This document shows positions 1-7,606 of a stretch of 29,081 bases of DNA, piece by piece. Source of the DNA: a virus; IMG/VR virus record IMGVR_UViG_3300030012_003534, positions 9,516 through 38,596 of that record; one strand, given 5' to 3'. The notes under the pieces are model-generated. The model had not been told where the DNA came from. It was given only the letters and a program-made list of their open reading frames with translations, and made no database searches. Position 1 is the first letter of the stretch, and the number at the start of each line of letters is the position of its first letter. The translations under genes and the position numbers were made by a program.

Positions 1-39
1 CTTATTTTGTCTTTCTGCTTCTTTACTATATCCTGCCAT
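1..39 (-). CDS. Start of an unidentified gene, cut by the left edge
   Basis: Only the first 13 codons are present (MAGYSKEAERQNK). An ATG at 39-37 is preceded by GGAG five bases upstream, and it starts 8 bases after the stop of the 1701-residue protein gene, which fits the tight spacing of this block. The peptide is polar and has no recognisable motif. Function cannot be assigned; by position it should belong to the same late, virion-associated transcription unit. Confidence 0.55.
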   Translation of the reverse strand, partial: MAGYSKEAERQNK

Positions 40-47
40 TATAACTC

Positions 48-3000
48 CTATCCAAATTTTATACTACCGAGTATTTGATTGATTGGTGCGAATGCTCCTG
101 TAAATTTATATACTTTACCTTTGTATTTAAATACTATACCTTCACTTGGTACTATTGCATCTAAACCACCAATCTTCTGTAGTTTTTCAATTTGTAGTTT
201 TAGTTTTTTTAATTTTTCTATTTTATCTGGTTTTTGTAAATCTTTCATTGCACTGATAATTTCTTTTCTCATTTTTTGAATAGTCTTATCAGGATTAACT
301 GCCATATATCCACTTATATTTTTAAGTATTTCTGCACCTACTTGGAAGAATAATACCTCAAATGGTTTTATATTTTGTTTAAATATTTTGTTATGGTCAA
401 ACTTATCTGTCTTTAATATCCAATCTAAAAACTTTTGATTTTTACCAAAGTCTTTTTTGATTTGTGGTATCTTATATGACTTATCAAAGTATGCCCATCT
501 CTTTACCAACTTGGCAAATTGTGCAGGTTTTAATTTTACTTTAAATTGTTTTGATGCATTATAAACATATTCTCTCCAATATGATTCATGATACATACCT
601 AAAGTATCTTTATCACTCAATGCATATTGTGATTGTAGTTTTTTTAATTTTCCTAAATACATATTTTTCTTCTTACCAAAATTTTGTACCTTTGGTACGG
701 TCAAGAAGTTTGGTTTACCAATCTTAAACATTTTTTGTATATGGTTGTTTGTTTGTTTAATCATACCTGCCAACATTCTCGCAGAATCTTTTGGTTGTCC
801 TATTGGTCTACCACTTTCATCATACTCTAATGTACCATGAAATACTATTTCTGCCACATCATAATCTACTACATTTGAAGTTGCTGGATACATAACCTCT
901 AAGTTCATCCATCGTTTTCCATTACCAAATATCTTCTCTTGTTGTTTATCTGATAATGAACCGATTGATTTTTCTAAATCTTTCATTGCACCTACAAAAG
1001 CCTTTTCTATATTTCCTCTACCACTAAACATAGATTTTATTCCACTTGTTGTTGGTGATGTTTTACCAAAATTCTTTAGGTGTCCTTTGTTACGAGCTGC
1101 TCTTAACTTACCATCAATCCAACTTACCATTAGATTTTGTCCATCAAGTTTCTCTGTAACACCATCTTCTCTATCTAACTTTCCTCCCAATCCATTAATA
1201 ACTATCATCTTCAAATCTGAAAAGGTCAAATTATTATCATCAAATGGATGAGACATATGTCCATATGCTCCACCCTCTATTAATAAGTTGACTTCTTTCA
1301 TAAATCCTTCTTGAATATCATCAATTGCATCACCCATAGATTCATCACCTGGTGCTAAGTCAAGTTCAACTGCTCTTTGTGTATTTTGGTCTTGTGTTTG
1401 AACACCTGGTAATGCAGGAGCTTCAACAGGTACACCTGTCACATCTCTTTCATTATCTGTCAATCCAAACCACTTTACCACTTCAAAGTCAAGTCCACTA
1501 ACTACCTTTTCTAACCATTTCTTATATGCCTTAACTGGGTCTTCACTTGGGAATCTTTCACCATATGGCCCTGCACCTCTTCTACCATATGCAACCGTAG
1601 GTACTTTATCCATTCTTGTAGTAAAATCTAATCCTGGGTCATTTGCATTTTTACCTAATATATAATGAACTAACTCCCAACCAATACCTTCATCTGAACT
1701 TGAGTACATTGACTCTATCCATTCTTTAGAATGTTTTTTGTAATCACTAAATCCATCATAAAATGTAGGTGGGCCATCGTCAATTGGAAATAAATTTGTA
1801 TTAGAACCCTCTTTTAATATTTCTGATAAGTCATTTCGTATCAAGAAACTATCAAACATCTCAAATAATTTCTTAAACTTATTAGTCATCATATTGTAAA
1901 CACCTTTATCATAATATCCAAAGGCTTGTTTAAATAATTTAGGTCTTTCTTCTTTCTTTACTTTTGGACTACCTAATAGATTTCTCATTACGGTTCCACT
2001 TACCTCTTGTCCACCCACTTTGATAGATTGGTGTGGTGCAGTAAGTATGTATCCATGTTGTTCATAACCCTCTAAATTCTTTTTGTTCTTTTTAAAATCT
2101 TGATAATAAGTTTTACCACCACTTTTCTTTTTACCACCAACTAATCTTCCTGCATCTTTTGCACCAAAGATATAAACAACTGCAGTTGTTTCTGGGTCAA
2201 ACTTTTTCAAAGCGTTGTTTGCAACATAAGGTGTTTTTTCTTTTACGATTTTATTTTTTGGAACACCCATTTTTGTCATATGACGAACTTTTTCTGAATA
2301 GTTCATTGGGTGTCTTGGTGGTTTTTTGATATCACTTGTAGTAATATAAACATCATCTACTTGTGACTTCAACCATTTATAAGTTTTAAAGTGATGAGGC
2401 CCAAATGGTTGGAATCTTCCACCATAAATACCAATCACTTTTTTAATTTTTTTATCTTGTTCATTCACTTTTTTATATCCACTACCATAAGGAACTGATG
2501 TGTTACCTTTTCGTTTCATCTTCTCAACACCTTTTCTACTTGGTGATGGAATGGTTCCTGCAGGTGCACCAAACTCTTCCTTTATATCTTTAACACCTGT
2601 TAATGTATATCCCAATACTTCTGCATTTTCTGTTCTTTCTTTTTCAAATTTTTTCTTATCACTCTTTGATAGTTCTCCACCGAATCCTTCATTAATGATA
2701 CCACCTCGTTGGTTATACCATTTTCTAAATTGTGCTGGTGAACCTATGGTAACCGTACCTTTTGCAATCTTTTCTACTTCCTTTTTTATACTATCATATT
2801 GACCCACTCTCGTCAATAAAAATACATCTTGAATATGAATTTGATTCACAACTATTTCATTCCACCCAAATTGTGAACCTTTATTTTTTTGACTTAATAT
2901 GTGTCGTTTGATTTGTGGTTTGTATTTTCTCAATACTTTATAACACATATCAATATATTTTTTAATCCATTTTCTTTTTAGTGGGCCCATTATTTTTTTC

Positions 3001-5153
3001 ATTGCAGCTTCTTTTTCTCTCCAATTGTAATCAGGATTTTTCTTTTCCCACTTATCTTCTTCTCTGTATTCTATCTTTCTCCAAGTATCTCTATCTATTT
3101 TTAGTTTTTTAATACCTGCATTTATCTGATTGTATATTTTATTACCTGCAACTTTACCTGCCAAAGTGTATGGTGGAACCCATCTACGACCTGTTTTATC
3201 TGGTGTTGATTGTATATCTCTTGTGCTTGCAACTAATAAAGTTCCTTCTATTTGATAAATAACACCACCTTTACTTTGTATCCCTTGTCCTTTTGCAAGT
3301 TTCTCACCTTTGTCTACTGCTGTAAATGTAGATAACGAACCTTTCTTACCAACGATTCTTCCAACTTGTTGTATATCTGATTTATATTCTCCTGCACCGA
3401 CATGAAATACACTTACTCGTGTATTACCTATCATCTTTTGCATAAATTTAGTAGATAGTGGAACATACTTACTATACCAACCACCGAATGTTTGTTCAAA
3501 AGATGATGTAGTGTGAACTGATTGAAACTTTGGTTCTGCTTCATTTATCACATTTTCACCCATATATAATTTCTTTTCCATGTCTTTTATCTTATCACCG
3601 ATTTGTTGACCTTTTAATCCTTTGAACTCTTCACCACCTGCCTTTACACTCAAGTTAAAGTTAACGAATTTCTTTAAATCTTTACCTATTAGTTTACCAT
3701 AAATAGTGATTTGGGATGGTGTTAATGTAGTTTTTTCTTGTGCCTTTTTAACATTATAGATATTTTGTGGTTTGAATTTATTCAAGTAAACCAAGAATGT
3801 TATATTCTTTGTCTCTTCTCCACTATATTTTAATTTATTTAGAATTTTTGGTAATTTACTTACATCATTGTTTCTAAAAATAGTTGCCAGGAATACGATA
3901 TAATCCTTGACATTTGGATAAGGTTTTTGTATATTTAGTTGTGGGAATACATCTGCAGTCATCTTAAACTTGTCTAACAATTCCATATACACTTTTTGAG
4001 ACTTTGCTTTCTTTAATGACTTCACCACTTCATCTCTAATTCTTTCAGAACTAATACCCTTCAAACTTGGATTCTTTAATAATGCCTTCTCAGTATCCTT
4101 ATCCATCTTACCACCAATAGTAACTTGGAATCTAAGTGCTCTAAGTTTTCTTAATGGGTCTTCATCAAATCTTTCTTTTGCTTTACCAACCGTTCTGATT
4201 ATCTTATCTTTTAAATCTTGTAGTCCACCTGTCAAATCTACAACCTCGTCCCTTCCTATATCAAAGAACAATGAGTTAATTGTTAAGTCTCTTCTCTTTA
4301 CATCACCTTGTATATCAGAGAAATCAACTGCTTTAGGTCTTCTACCTTTACCTATATCTTTTCTGAATGTTGCAATCTCATGTCCACCTACAACCACAAC
4401 ACCAAATTGTTTACCAACTTCATAGGTTTTCATTCCACCCTTTTTAGCAATCTTCAATACTTCATCTGGTTTTGCATCTGTCGCTAAGTCAAAGTCTTTA
4501 GGTCTTTTACCAAGAATGGCATCTCTTACTGCACCACCCACAACATATAATTGTTTACCATTCTTTTTGAATAATTTATAAATCTTTTTAATATCACTCG
4601 GAACATTCAATGTAATTTTATTCTCATTGATTTCTTTTTTCAATCTACTTTTTTCTCTACGACCTCTGTTTTTAGATTGGTCTTCATAACCTGCAATCTT
4701 ACCATTTTTATGTGATGCATCTTTTTTATCACCATTACCATAAGTACCCTTTTGTCTATTGTACTTATTTAGTTCGGCTCTGTATTTCTTTGCTTTTTTA
4801 GATGATTGAAATTTTTTGTATTCGTCTTTATAATCTCTTTTTGCCTTTTCTTCTAATTGGTCACTATCATCATTTTCAAACTTCTTCACACCTTTCATGT
4901 CACCATCAGGTGAAGTTGAATCTTTATCTGTAGTTTTCTGTGGTAGTAACTTTTTACCTTGTTTTTGTATTCTGAATTTAAGTGCAGGTCTACCATTGAT
5001 AAGTAAGTCACCTTTATCATTATAATCTATTGACTTTACTTTTACGCGTTTGTTTTTGAACCTACCCATTAAGATAGTATCACCTACCTCTACATCTAAA
5101 TCTATTCCTTCAAGAAGTGGTTTTACGAGCCATTCTGTAAGTGTCTTACTCAT
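48..5153 (-). CDS. Multi-domain nucleotidyltransferase polyprotein, probably packaged in the head
   Basis: 1701 residues. The first 15 resemble a T4-type capsid-targeting peptide ending in LLE before Gly16. Next come a small beta-rich segment (about 18-62), a Lys-rich linker (63-185) and a poly(A)-polymerase/CCA-adding nucleotidyltransferase head and neck: VVGGAVRD near 204, DFDL 220-223, RRDLTINSL 287-295, DPLRKLRALRF 332-342. Residues about 545-800 hold FHVG (583-586) and LSTFT (607-611), a possible ADP-ribosyltransferase-like fold (weak). Residues 905-1060 are a cytidylyltransferase/NMN-adenylyltransferase-type domain (GIYGGRFQPFGPHH 908-921, SGTVMR 1052-1057). Residues 1116-1282 are unrecognised. 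Residues 1294-1701 are ligase-type: EKLDG with Lys1335, NLEVMYP 1417-1423, EGIVFKYKG 1671-1679. L/I-x-E sites followed by G or A end at Glu15, 538, 822, 1115, 1282 and 1293, each between modules. Cleavage by a T4 gp21-like prohead protease and packaging are inferred. A role in tRNA repair or NAD metabolism is possible but unproven. Confidence 0.85.
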   Translation of the reverse strand: MSKTLTEWLVKPLLEGIDLDVEVGDTILMGRFKNKRVKVKSIDYNDKGDLLINGRPALKFRIQKQGKKLLPQKTTDKDSTSPDGDMKGVKKFENDDSDQLEEKAKRDYKDEYKKFQSSKKAKKYRAELNKYNRQKGTYGNGDKKDASHKNGKIAGYEDQSKNRGRREKSRLKKEINENKITLNVPSDIKKIYKLFKKNGKQLYVVGGAVRDAILGKRPKDFDLATDAKPDEVLKIAKKGGMKTYEVGKQFGVVVVGGHEIATFRKDIGKGRRPKAVDFSDIQGDVKRRDLTINSLFFDIGRDEVVDLTGGLQDLKDKIIRTVGKAKERFDEDPLRKLRALRFQVTIGGKMDKDTEKALLKNPSLKGISSERIRDEVVKSLKKAKSQKVYMELLDKFKMTADVFPQLNIQKPYPNVKDYIVFLATIFRNNDVSKLPKILNKLKYSGEETKNITFLVYLNKFKPQNIYNVKKAQEKTTLTPSQITIYGKLIGKDLKKFVNFNLSVKAGGEEFKGLKGQQIGDKIKDMEKKLYMGENVINEAEPKFQSVHTTSSFEQTFGGWYSKYVPLSTKFMQKMIGNTRVSVFHVGAGEYKSDIQQVGRIVGKKGSLSTFTAVDKGEKLAKGQGIQSKGGVIYQIEGTLLVASTRDIQSTPDKTGRRWVPPYTLAGKVAGNKIYNQINAGIKKLKIDRDTWRKIEYREEDKWEKKNPDYNWREKEAAMKKIMGPLKRKWIKKYIDMCYKVLRKYKPQIKRHILSQKNKGSQFGWNEIVVNQIHIQDVFLLTRVGQYDSIKKEVEKIAKGTVTIGSPAQFRKWYNQRGGIINEGFGGELSKSDKKKFEKERTENAEVLGYTLTGVKDIKEEFGAPAGTIPSPSRKGVEKMKRKGNTSVPYGSGYKKVNEQDKKIKKVIGIYGGRFQPFGPHHFKTYKWLKSQVDDVYITTSDIKKPPRHPMNYSEKVRHMTKMGVPKNKIVKEKTPYVANNALKKFDPETTAVVYIFGAKDAGRLVGGKKKSGGKTYYQDFKKNKKNLEGYEQHGYILTAPHQSIKVGGQEVSGTVMRNLLGSPKVKKEERPKLFKQAFGYYDKGVYNMMTNKFKKLFEMFDSFLIRNDLSEILKEGSNTNLFPIDDGPPTFYDGFSDYKKHSKEWIESMYSSSDEGIGWELVHYILGKNANDPGLDFTTRMDKVPTVAYGRRGAGPYGERFPSEDPVKAYKKWLEKVVSGLDFEVVKWFGLTDNERDVTGVPVEAPALPGVQTQDQNTQRAVELDLAPGDESMGDAIDDIQEGFMKEVNLLIEGGAYGHMSHPFDDNNLTFSDLKMIVINGLGGKLDREDGVTEKLDGQNLMVSWIDGKLRAARNKGHLKNFGKTSPTTSGIKSMFSGRGNIEKAFVGAMKDLEKSIGSLSDKQQEKIFGNGKRWMNLEVMYPATSNVVDYDVAEIVFHGTLEYDESGRPIGQPKDSARMLAGMIKQTNNHIQKMFKIGKPNFLTVPKVQNFGKKKNMYLGKLKKLQSQYALSDKDTLGMYHESYWREYVYNASKQFKVKLKPAQFAKLVKRWAYFDKSYKIPQIKKDFGKNQKFLDWILKTDKFDHNKIFKQNIKPFEVLFFQVGAEILKNISGYMAVNPDKTIQKMRKEIISAMKDLQKPDKIEKLKKLKLQIEKLQKIGGLDAIVPSEGIVFKYKGKVYKFTGAFAPINQILGSIKFG

Positions 5154-5159
5154 GGTCTC

Positions 5160-5531
5160 TTACCACTTACGACATGACCAATAACGAGCTTTATGTCTTG
5201 GGCCTGGATTATCACAATTGTGTCTTGCTCTGAATGACTTACGAGCCTGTGGATTAGATTTTCTAATTTTCATTGTTCCACCCTTTGCCTTTCCACCTTG
5301 ACCGAAGTTGACTTTAACTACATTTCCTTTTGGATTTTTAACATATACTTTGAACTTCTTTGCATCACCTTGCATAATTTTACCAAGTTTAACTTTACGA
5401 CCTTGATATTCTGCTTCGTTTAAATCATTAACAAATTCAAAGGTATATCCATATGGTTTACCTTCTGATTCATAATAGATGTTTGTTGTAGTTAATTTAC
5501 CATTAGATTCTGATTCATAAAATATATCCAT
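5160..5531 (-). CDS. Small virion-associated protein with a Cys/His/Trp-rich C-terminus
   Basis: 123 residues from the ATG at 5531, which lies 2 bases after the stop of the preceding gene and has a GGAG upstream. An open extension to 5585 would overlap that gene by 51 bases and is not favoured. Residues 1-39 are acidic and end in LNE before Ala40, matching the T4 prohead protease consensus. The remainder (40-123) is basic: a VYVKNPKGNVVKVNFG strand-turn-strand segment (62-77), then a tail with RHNCDNPGPRHKARYWSCRKW spacing, in which two Cys and two His could bind a metal. I recognise this C-terminal pattern from marine T4-like phage structural proteins, but it has no assigned function. The N-terminal part looks like a propeptide and the conserved part begins exactly at the predicted cut. 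Confidence 0.75.
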   Translation of the reverse strand: MDIFYESESNGKLTTTNIYYESEGKPYGYTFEFVNDLNEAEYQGRKVKLGKIMQGDAKKFKVYVKNPKGNVVKVNFGQGGKAKGGTMKIRKSNPQARKSFRARHNCDNPGPRHKARYWSCRKW

Positions 5532-5533
5532 AA

Positions 5534-5869
5534 CTATCCTTTTCTCCAACCACCACCAGCGGCTTTGTATTGTTTTGCTGCCCATGCGTTTGCATATGCA
5601 CTTGGATAAACATCAAACTTTTTCTTGGCCTGTGATTTATAATAAGACCACTTACTTGGGTTTGTTGGAACATTCTTCTCAACAAACAAGTTTAATTTAT
5701 CTTCTGCAATGACTTCTTGGACTGCCTGTTTAACGAATTTACTTAACTTCATTATAGTCTCCTTTTGGTCTTTACCCTTTTTAAACCTATGTTCTCCATC
5801 AGGATTGTTCTGTGGAACATTCCCAACATTTCTTAAATAATTTGGTGGATTCAACATCTCACTTTTCAT
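5534..5869 (-). CDS. Small basic phage protein, two possible starts
   Basis: 111 residues if it begins at the ATG at 5869, which overlaps the preceding stop as ATGA. A second in-frame ATG at 5752 has a much better ribosome binding site (AAGGAG, 6 bases upstream) and would give 72 residues starting MKLSKFVKQAVQEVIAE, typical of a short amphipathic capsid-targeting peptide ending in the protease-like site IAE before Asp. The 39-residue upstream segment is Asn/Pro/Gly-rich and looks coding rather than random. The C-terminal 45 residues (WSYYKSQAKKKFDVYPSAYANAWA, then an AAGGGW end) match a short domain common in marine phage structural regions, function unknown. Both forms may be made. Confidence 0.65.
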   Translation of the reverse strand: MKSEMLNPPNYLRNVGNVPQNNPDGEHRFKKGKDQKETIMKLSKFVKQAVQEVIAEDKLNLFVEKNVPTNPSKWSYYKSQAKKKFDVYPSAYANAWAAKQYKAAGGGWRKG

Positions 5870-6546
5870 GAACTTTTACCTGTTCCACTCTTCCTACCTT
5901 TGGTGTGTGTAGAAACATTAATTGGTTTCTTACCTTGTGAACCTGCACCTGCTTTTCCTCTTCCACCTCTACCTTTTTTATTCTGTGCTGCTCTCTTTCT
6001 ACGAGTTGCACTTTCCTTTTCTTTCTTACTCATAGATGCGGCCTTACTTGCAGGAACACATTTTGCATATCCTCTTTTCTCACCACTTGTTCCACAAGGT
6101 GGATGTTTACCATCTTTACCTTTCTTACCGATGTTAACCCATTTCTTTTTAAACCAATTTCTTAAGTCTTCATTAACTGGATTACCACATTCAATACAAA
6201 GATTACCTTTGATGGTTTCAATTACTTGTTGTGTTCGTTCATTAACTTTATTCTCAATATACATATCTTTAACATCTTTCCAATTAATATCTCCTAACAA
6301 GTGTTCTGGTTTGTGTCTCATCATACCTCTGACTTTACCTGGTTTGAAGTCTCTACTATGTGGAACAACATCAATTCCTCTATCATCTACCTGATTAGCG
6401 TGGAAACGATTGTATCCATCTTTTTTTGATTTTGTAATCACTACAAAACCATCACCTCTTGTTACCAAGTTATCTAATTTTTTAGAGATTTTCTTATCCA
6501 TCTTACCACCCTTTACTTTAGATAGTAATTGTTTTAAACTTTTCAT
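5866..6546 (-). CDS. Basic phage protein of the DUF5872-like type
   Basis: 226 residues. The N-terminal 115 residues are mixed and Lys-rich, without a recognised fold. Cys117 and Cys120 (CIEC) with Cys151 and Cys163 could form a small zinc site. The segment LRNWFKKKWVNIGKKG to about residue 192, with CGTSGEKRGYAKCVP in the middle, resembles the domain I know as DUF5872 in marine phages and large viruses (from memory; moderate certainty). The last 35 residues are a disordered Gly/Lys/Ser tail, suggesting nucleic-acid contact. The start overlaps the ferredoxin stop by ATGA and the end overlaps the next ATG the same way, so translation is coupled. A virion or head-interior role is inferred from the neighbours. 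Confidence 0.75.
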   Translation of the reverse strand: MKSLKQLLSKVKGGKMDKKISKKLDNLVTRGDGFVVITKSKKDGYNRFHANQVDDRGIDVVPHSRDFKPGKVRGMMRHKPEHLLGDINWKDVKDMYIENKVNERTQQVIETIKGNLCIECGNPVNEDLRNWFKKKWVNIGKKGKDGKHPPCGTSGEKRGYAKCVPASKAASMSKKEKESATRRKRAAQNKKGRGGRGKAGAGSQGKKPINVSTHTKGRKSGTGKSS

Positions 6547-6827
6547 TGAAAAAACTCCTTATTAATCTCAATATATTTTGTCCACTCTTCTGGTAGTTCA
6601 TCTTCATCATAAATAGCTTCTACAGGACACTCAGGTTCACATGCACCACAATCAATACATTCATCTGGGTCAATGTATAATTGTAATCCATCTATTGATT
6701 CTAATCCCTCTACCTCTGCACCTGCACCTGTTTTCTCTATTGGCCCATGGATACAATCCACAGGACAAACTGATACACATGCCGTATCACAAGTACTTAC
6801 ACAAGGTTCTGCTATTACAAATGCCAT
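6543..6827 (-). CDS. Bacterial-type 7Fe/8Fe ferredoxin
   Basis: 94 residues, an electron carrier with two iron-sulphur clusters. Cysteines are at 9, 13, 17, 21, 25 and at 57, 60, 63, 67. The second group is the classic CxxCxxCxxxCP (DECIDCGACEPECP). The first group (CVSTCDTACVSVCPVDC) aligns with Azotobacter ferredoxin I, where the equivalents of Cys9, 17 and 67 hold a 3Fe-4S cluster and those of 21, 57, 60 and 63 a 4Fe-4S cluster. An insertion (about 28-50) lies between the two groups. The C-terminal DELPEEWTKYIEINKEFF is also typical of the family. The ribosome binding site is weak. Ferredoxins known in cyanophages are plant-type 2Fe-2S proteins, so this type among late genes is unusual. 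The redox partner is unknown; the radical SAM enzymes in the window are candidates. Confidence 0.93.
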   Translation of the reverse strand: MAFVIAEPCVSTCDTACVSVCPVDCIHGPIEKTGAGAEVEGLESIDGLQLYIDPDECIDCGACEPECPVEAIYDEDELPEEWTKYIEINKEFFQ

Positions 6828-6833
6828 AATTTA

Positions 6834-7112
6834 TTAACTTAATAGTTTAACTACCGTACCACCACCTGTCACAACTTTCTTTAATGCCACATTGTAAACT
6901 TGACCTGTTACTAATCCTGCAGTTAAATCACCACCATCAACCGCAGTTAATGTGTATGAAGTTCCTGCTTCAATTAAAAATGCAGAATTAAGATTAGAAC
7001 CTGTTGGTTCGTATGTTGTTGACGCTGGTACTTCAATTGTTCTTTTAAAAGAATTAGAAGTATCTACTGATTTGGTTCTACTTACGAAAGAACCTTGAAC
7101 TGGTGTTGCCAT
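6834..7112 (-). CDS. Small beta-rich protein, probable virion component
   Basis: 92 residues with no recognised family. The composition is rich in Thr, Val, Gly and Ser, with few charged residues and alternating hydrophobic patterns (TSYTLTAVDGGDLTAG, then VYNVALKKVVTGGGTVVKLL), suggesting a compact beta sandwich. There is no signal peptide or membrane segment. A strong AGGAGAT ribosome binding site lies 5-7 bases before the ATG. It stands between the endolysin and the ferredoxin genes. A head-decoration or tail-fibre accessory role is a guess from composition and context. Confidence 0.7.
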   Translation of the reverse strand: MATPVQGSFVSRTKSVDTSNSFKRTIEVPASTTYEPTGSNLNSAFLIEAGTSYTLTAVDGGDLTAGLVTGQVYNVALKKVVTGGGTVVKLLS

Positions 7113-7122
7113 TTTTTATCTC

Positions 7123-7605
7123 CTATACTGATAATGCTCGTTTAAACCACCCAAACAAGAATCTTTCTTGTTCTGGTTTTTTATTCACTAAATCATAATA
7201 ATGTTTTAATCTATAACAACGAACTCTTTCCAATGATGGTTTGTATGTTTCAAGTGCTCCTTTTGTACCTGGCCCGAATCCACCATCAACTGCCAAGTCT
7301 GCACCTTTTGCATTACATGCTCGTTGTAAAATCTTTACTGCGGTTCCTCTACCTTGATTTACACACATATCAAAAAAGATATGTTTTAGTTGGTCATCAA
7401 GTTCATCCACTTTATTTTTATCCCAATAGTCTTTCTTATAAATATCTTTTGCACCCTCTTCTGTAAGATTTTTAATATCTACATCAGGATAAAATCTTTT
7501 TGCGATTCCAAAATTAGTTTCTCCACCCAAATCATTCGGGTCGTGTACATAACCACCCTCGTGGTGTAGTGTTACTTCTATAATCTCATCAAAAGTAATT
7601 AACAT
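7123..7605 (-). CDS. GH108 endolysin with peptidoglycan-binding C-terminus
   Basis: 160 residues from the ATG at 7605, which has an AGGAGA ribosome binding site; the longer open frame to 7740 would overlap the kinase gene and is not favoured. HHEGGYVHDPNDLGGETNFGI (14-34) is the signature of glycoside hydrolase family 108 (N-acetylmuramidases), with Glu16 the expected catalytic acid in EGGY. Residues about 95-155 (RACNAKGADLAVDGGFGPGT) match the PG_binding_3 domain usual in this family. Length is close to the family norm. It should cut host peptidoglycan at lysis. No signal sequence is visible, so it would need a holin, which is not in this window. The gene starts 2 bases after the kinase stop. 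Confidence 0.93.
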   Translation of the reverse strand: MLITFDEIIEVTLHHEGGYVHDPNDLGGETNFGIAKRFYPDVDIKNLTEEGAKDIYKKDYWDKNKVDELDDQLKHIFFDMCVNQGRGTAVKILQRACNAKGADLAVDGGFGPGTKGALETYKPSLERVRCYRLKHYYDLVNKKPEQERFLFGWFKRALSV

Positions 7606-7606
7606 T

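Noticed and set aside
2500-2802. Open frame on the plus strand opposite the polyprotein gene, and similar plus-strand frames elsewhere
   Set aside because: Low-complexity Phe/Leu/Ser translations lying wholly opposite well-supported minus-strand genes, with no known domain.
177-4700. INE followed by Asn at residues 175-178 of the polyprotein (near position 4622) as another cleavage site
   Set aside because: The residue after Glu is Asn rather than Gly/Ala/Ser and it does not clearly separate two domains, though it does precede the nucleotidyltransferase.
5532-5585. Upstream extension of the small Cys/His protein gene to 5585
   Set aside because: It overlaps the preceding gene by more than 50 bases; the ATG at 5531 has a good ribosome site and 2-base spacing.
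7437-7444. Plus-strand TATAAATA inside the endolysin gene
   Set aside because: Explained by coding sequence in AT-rich DNA; no plus-strand gene follows.
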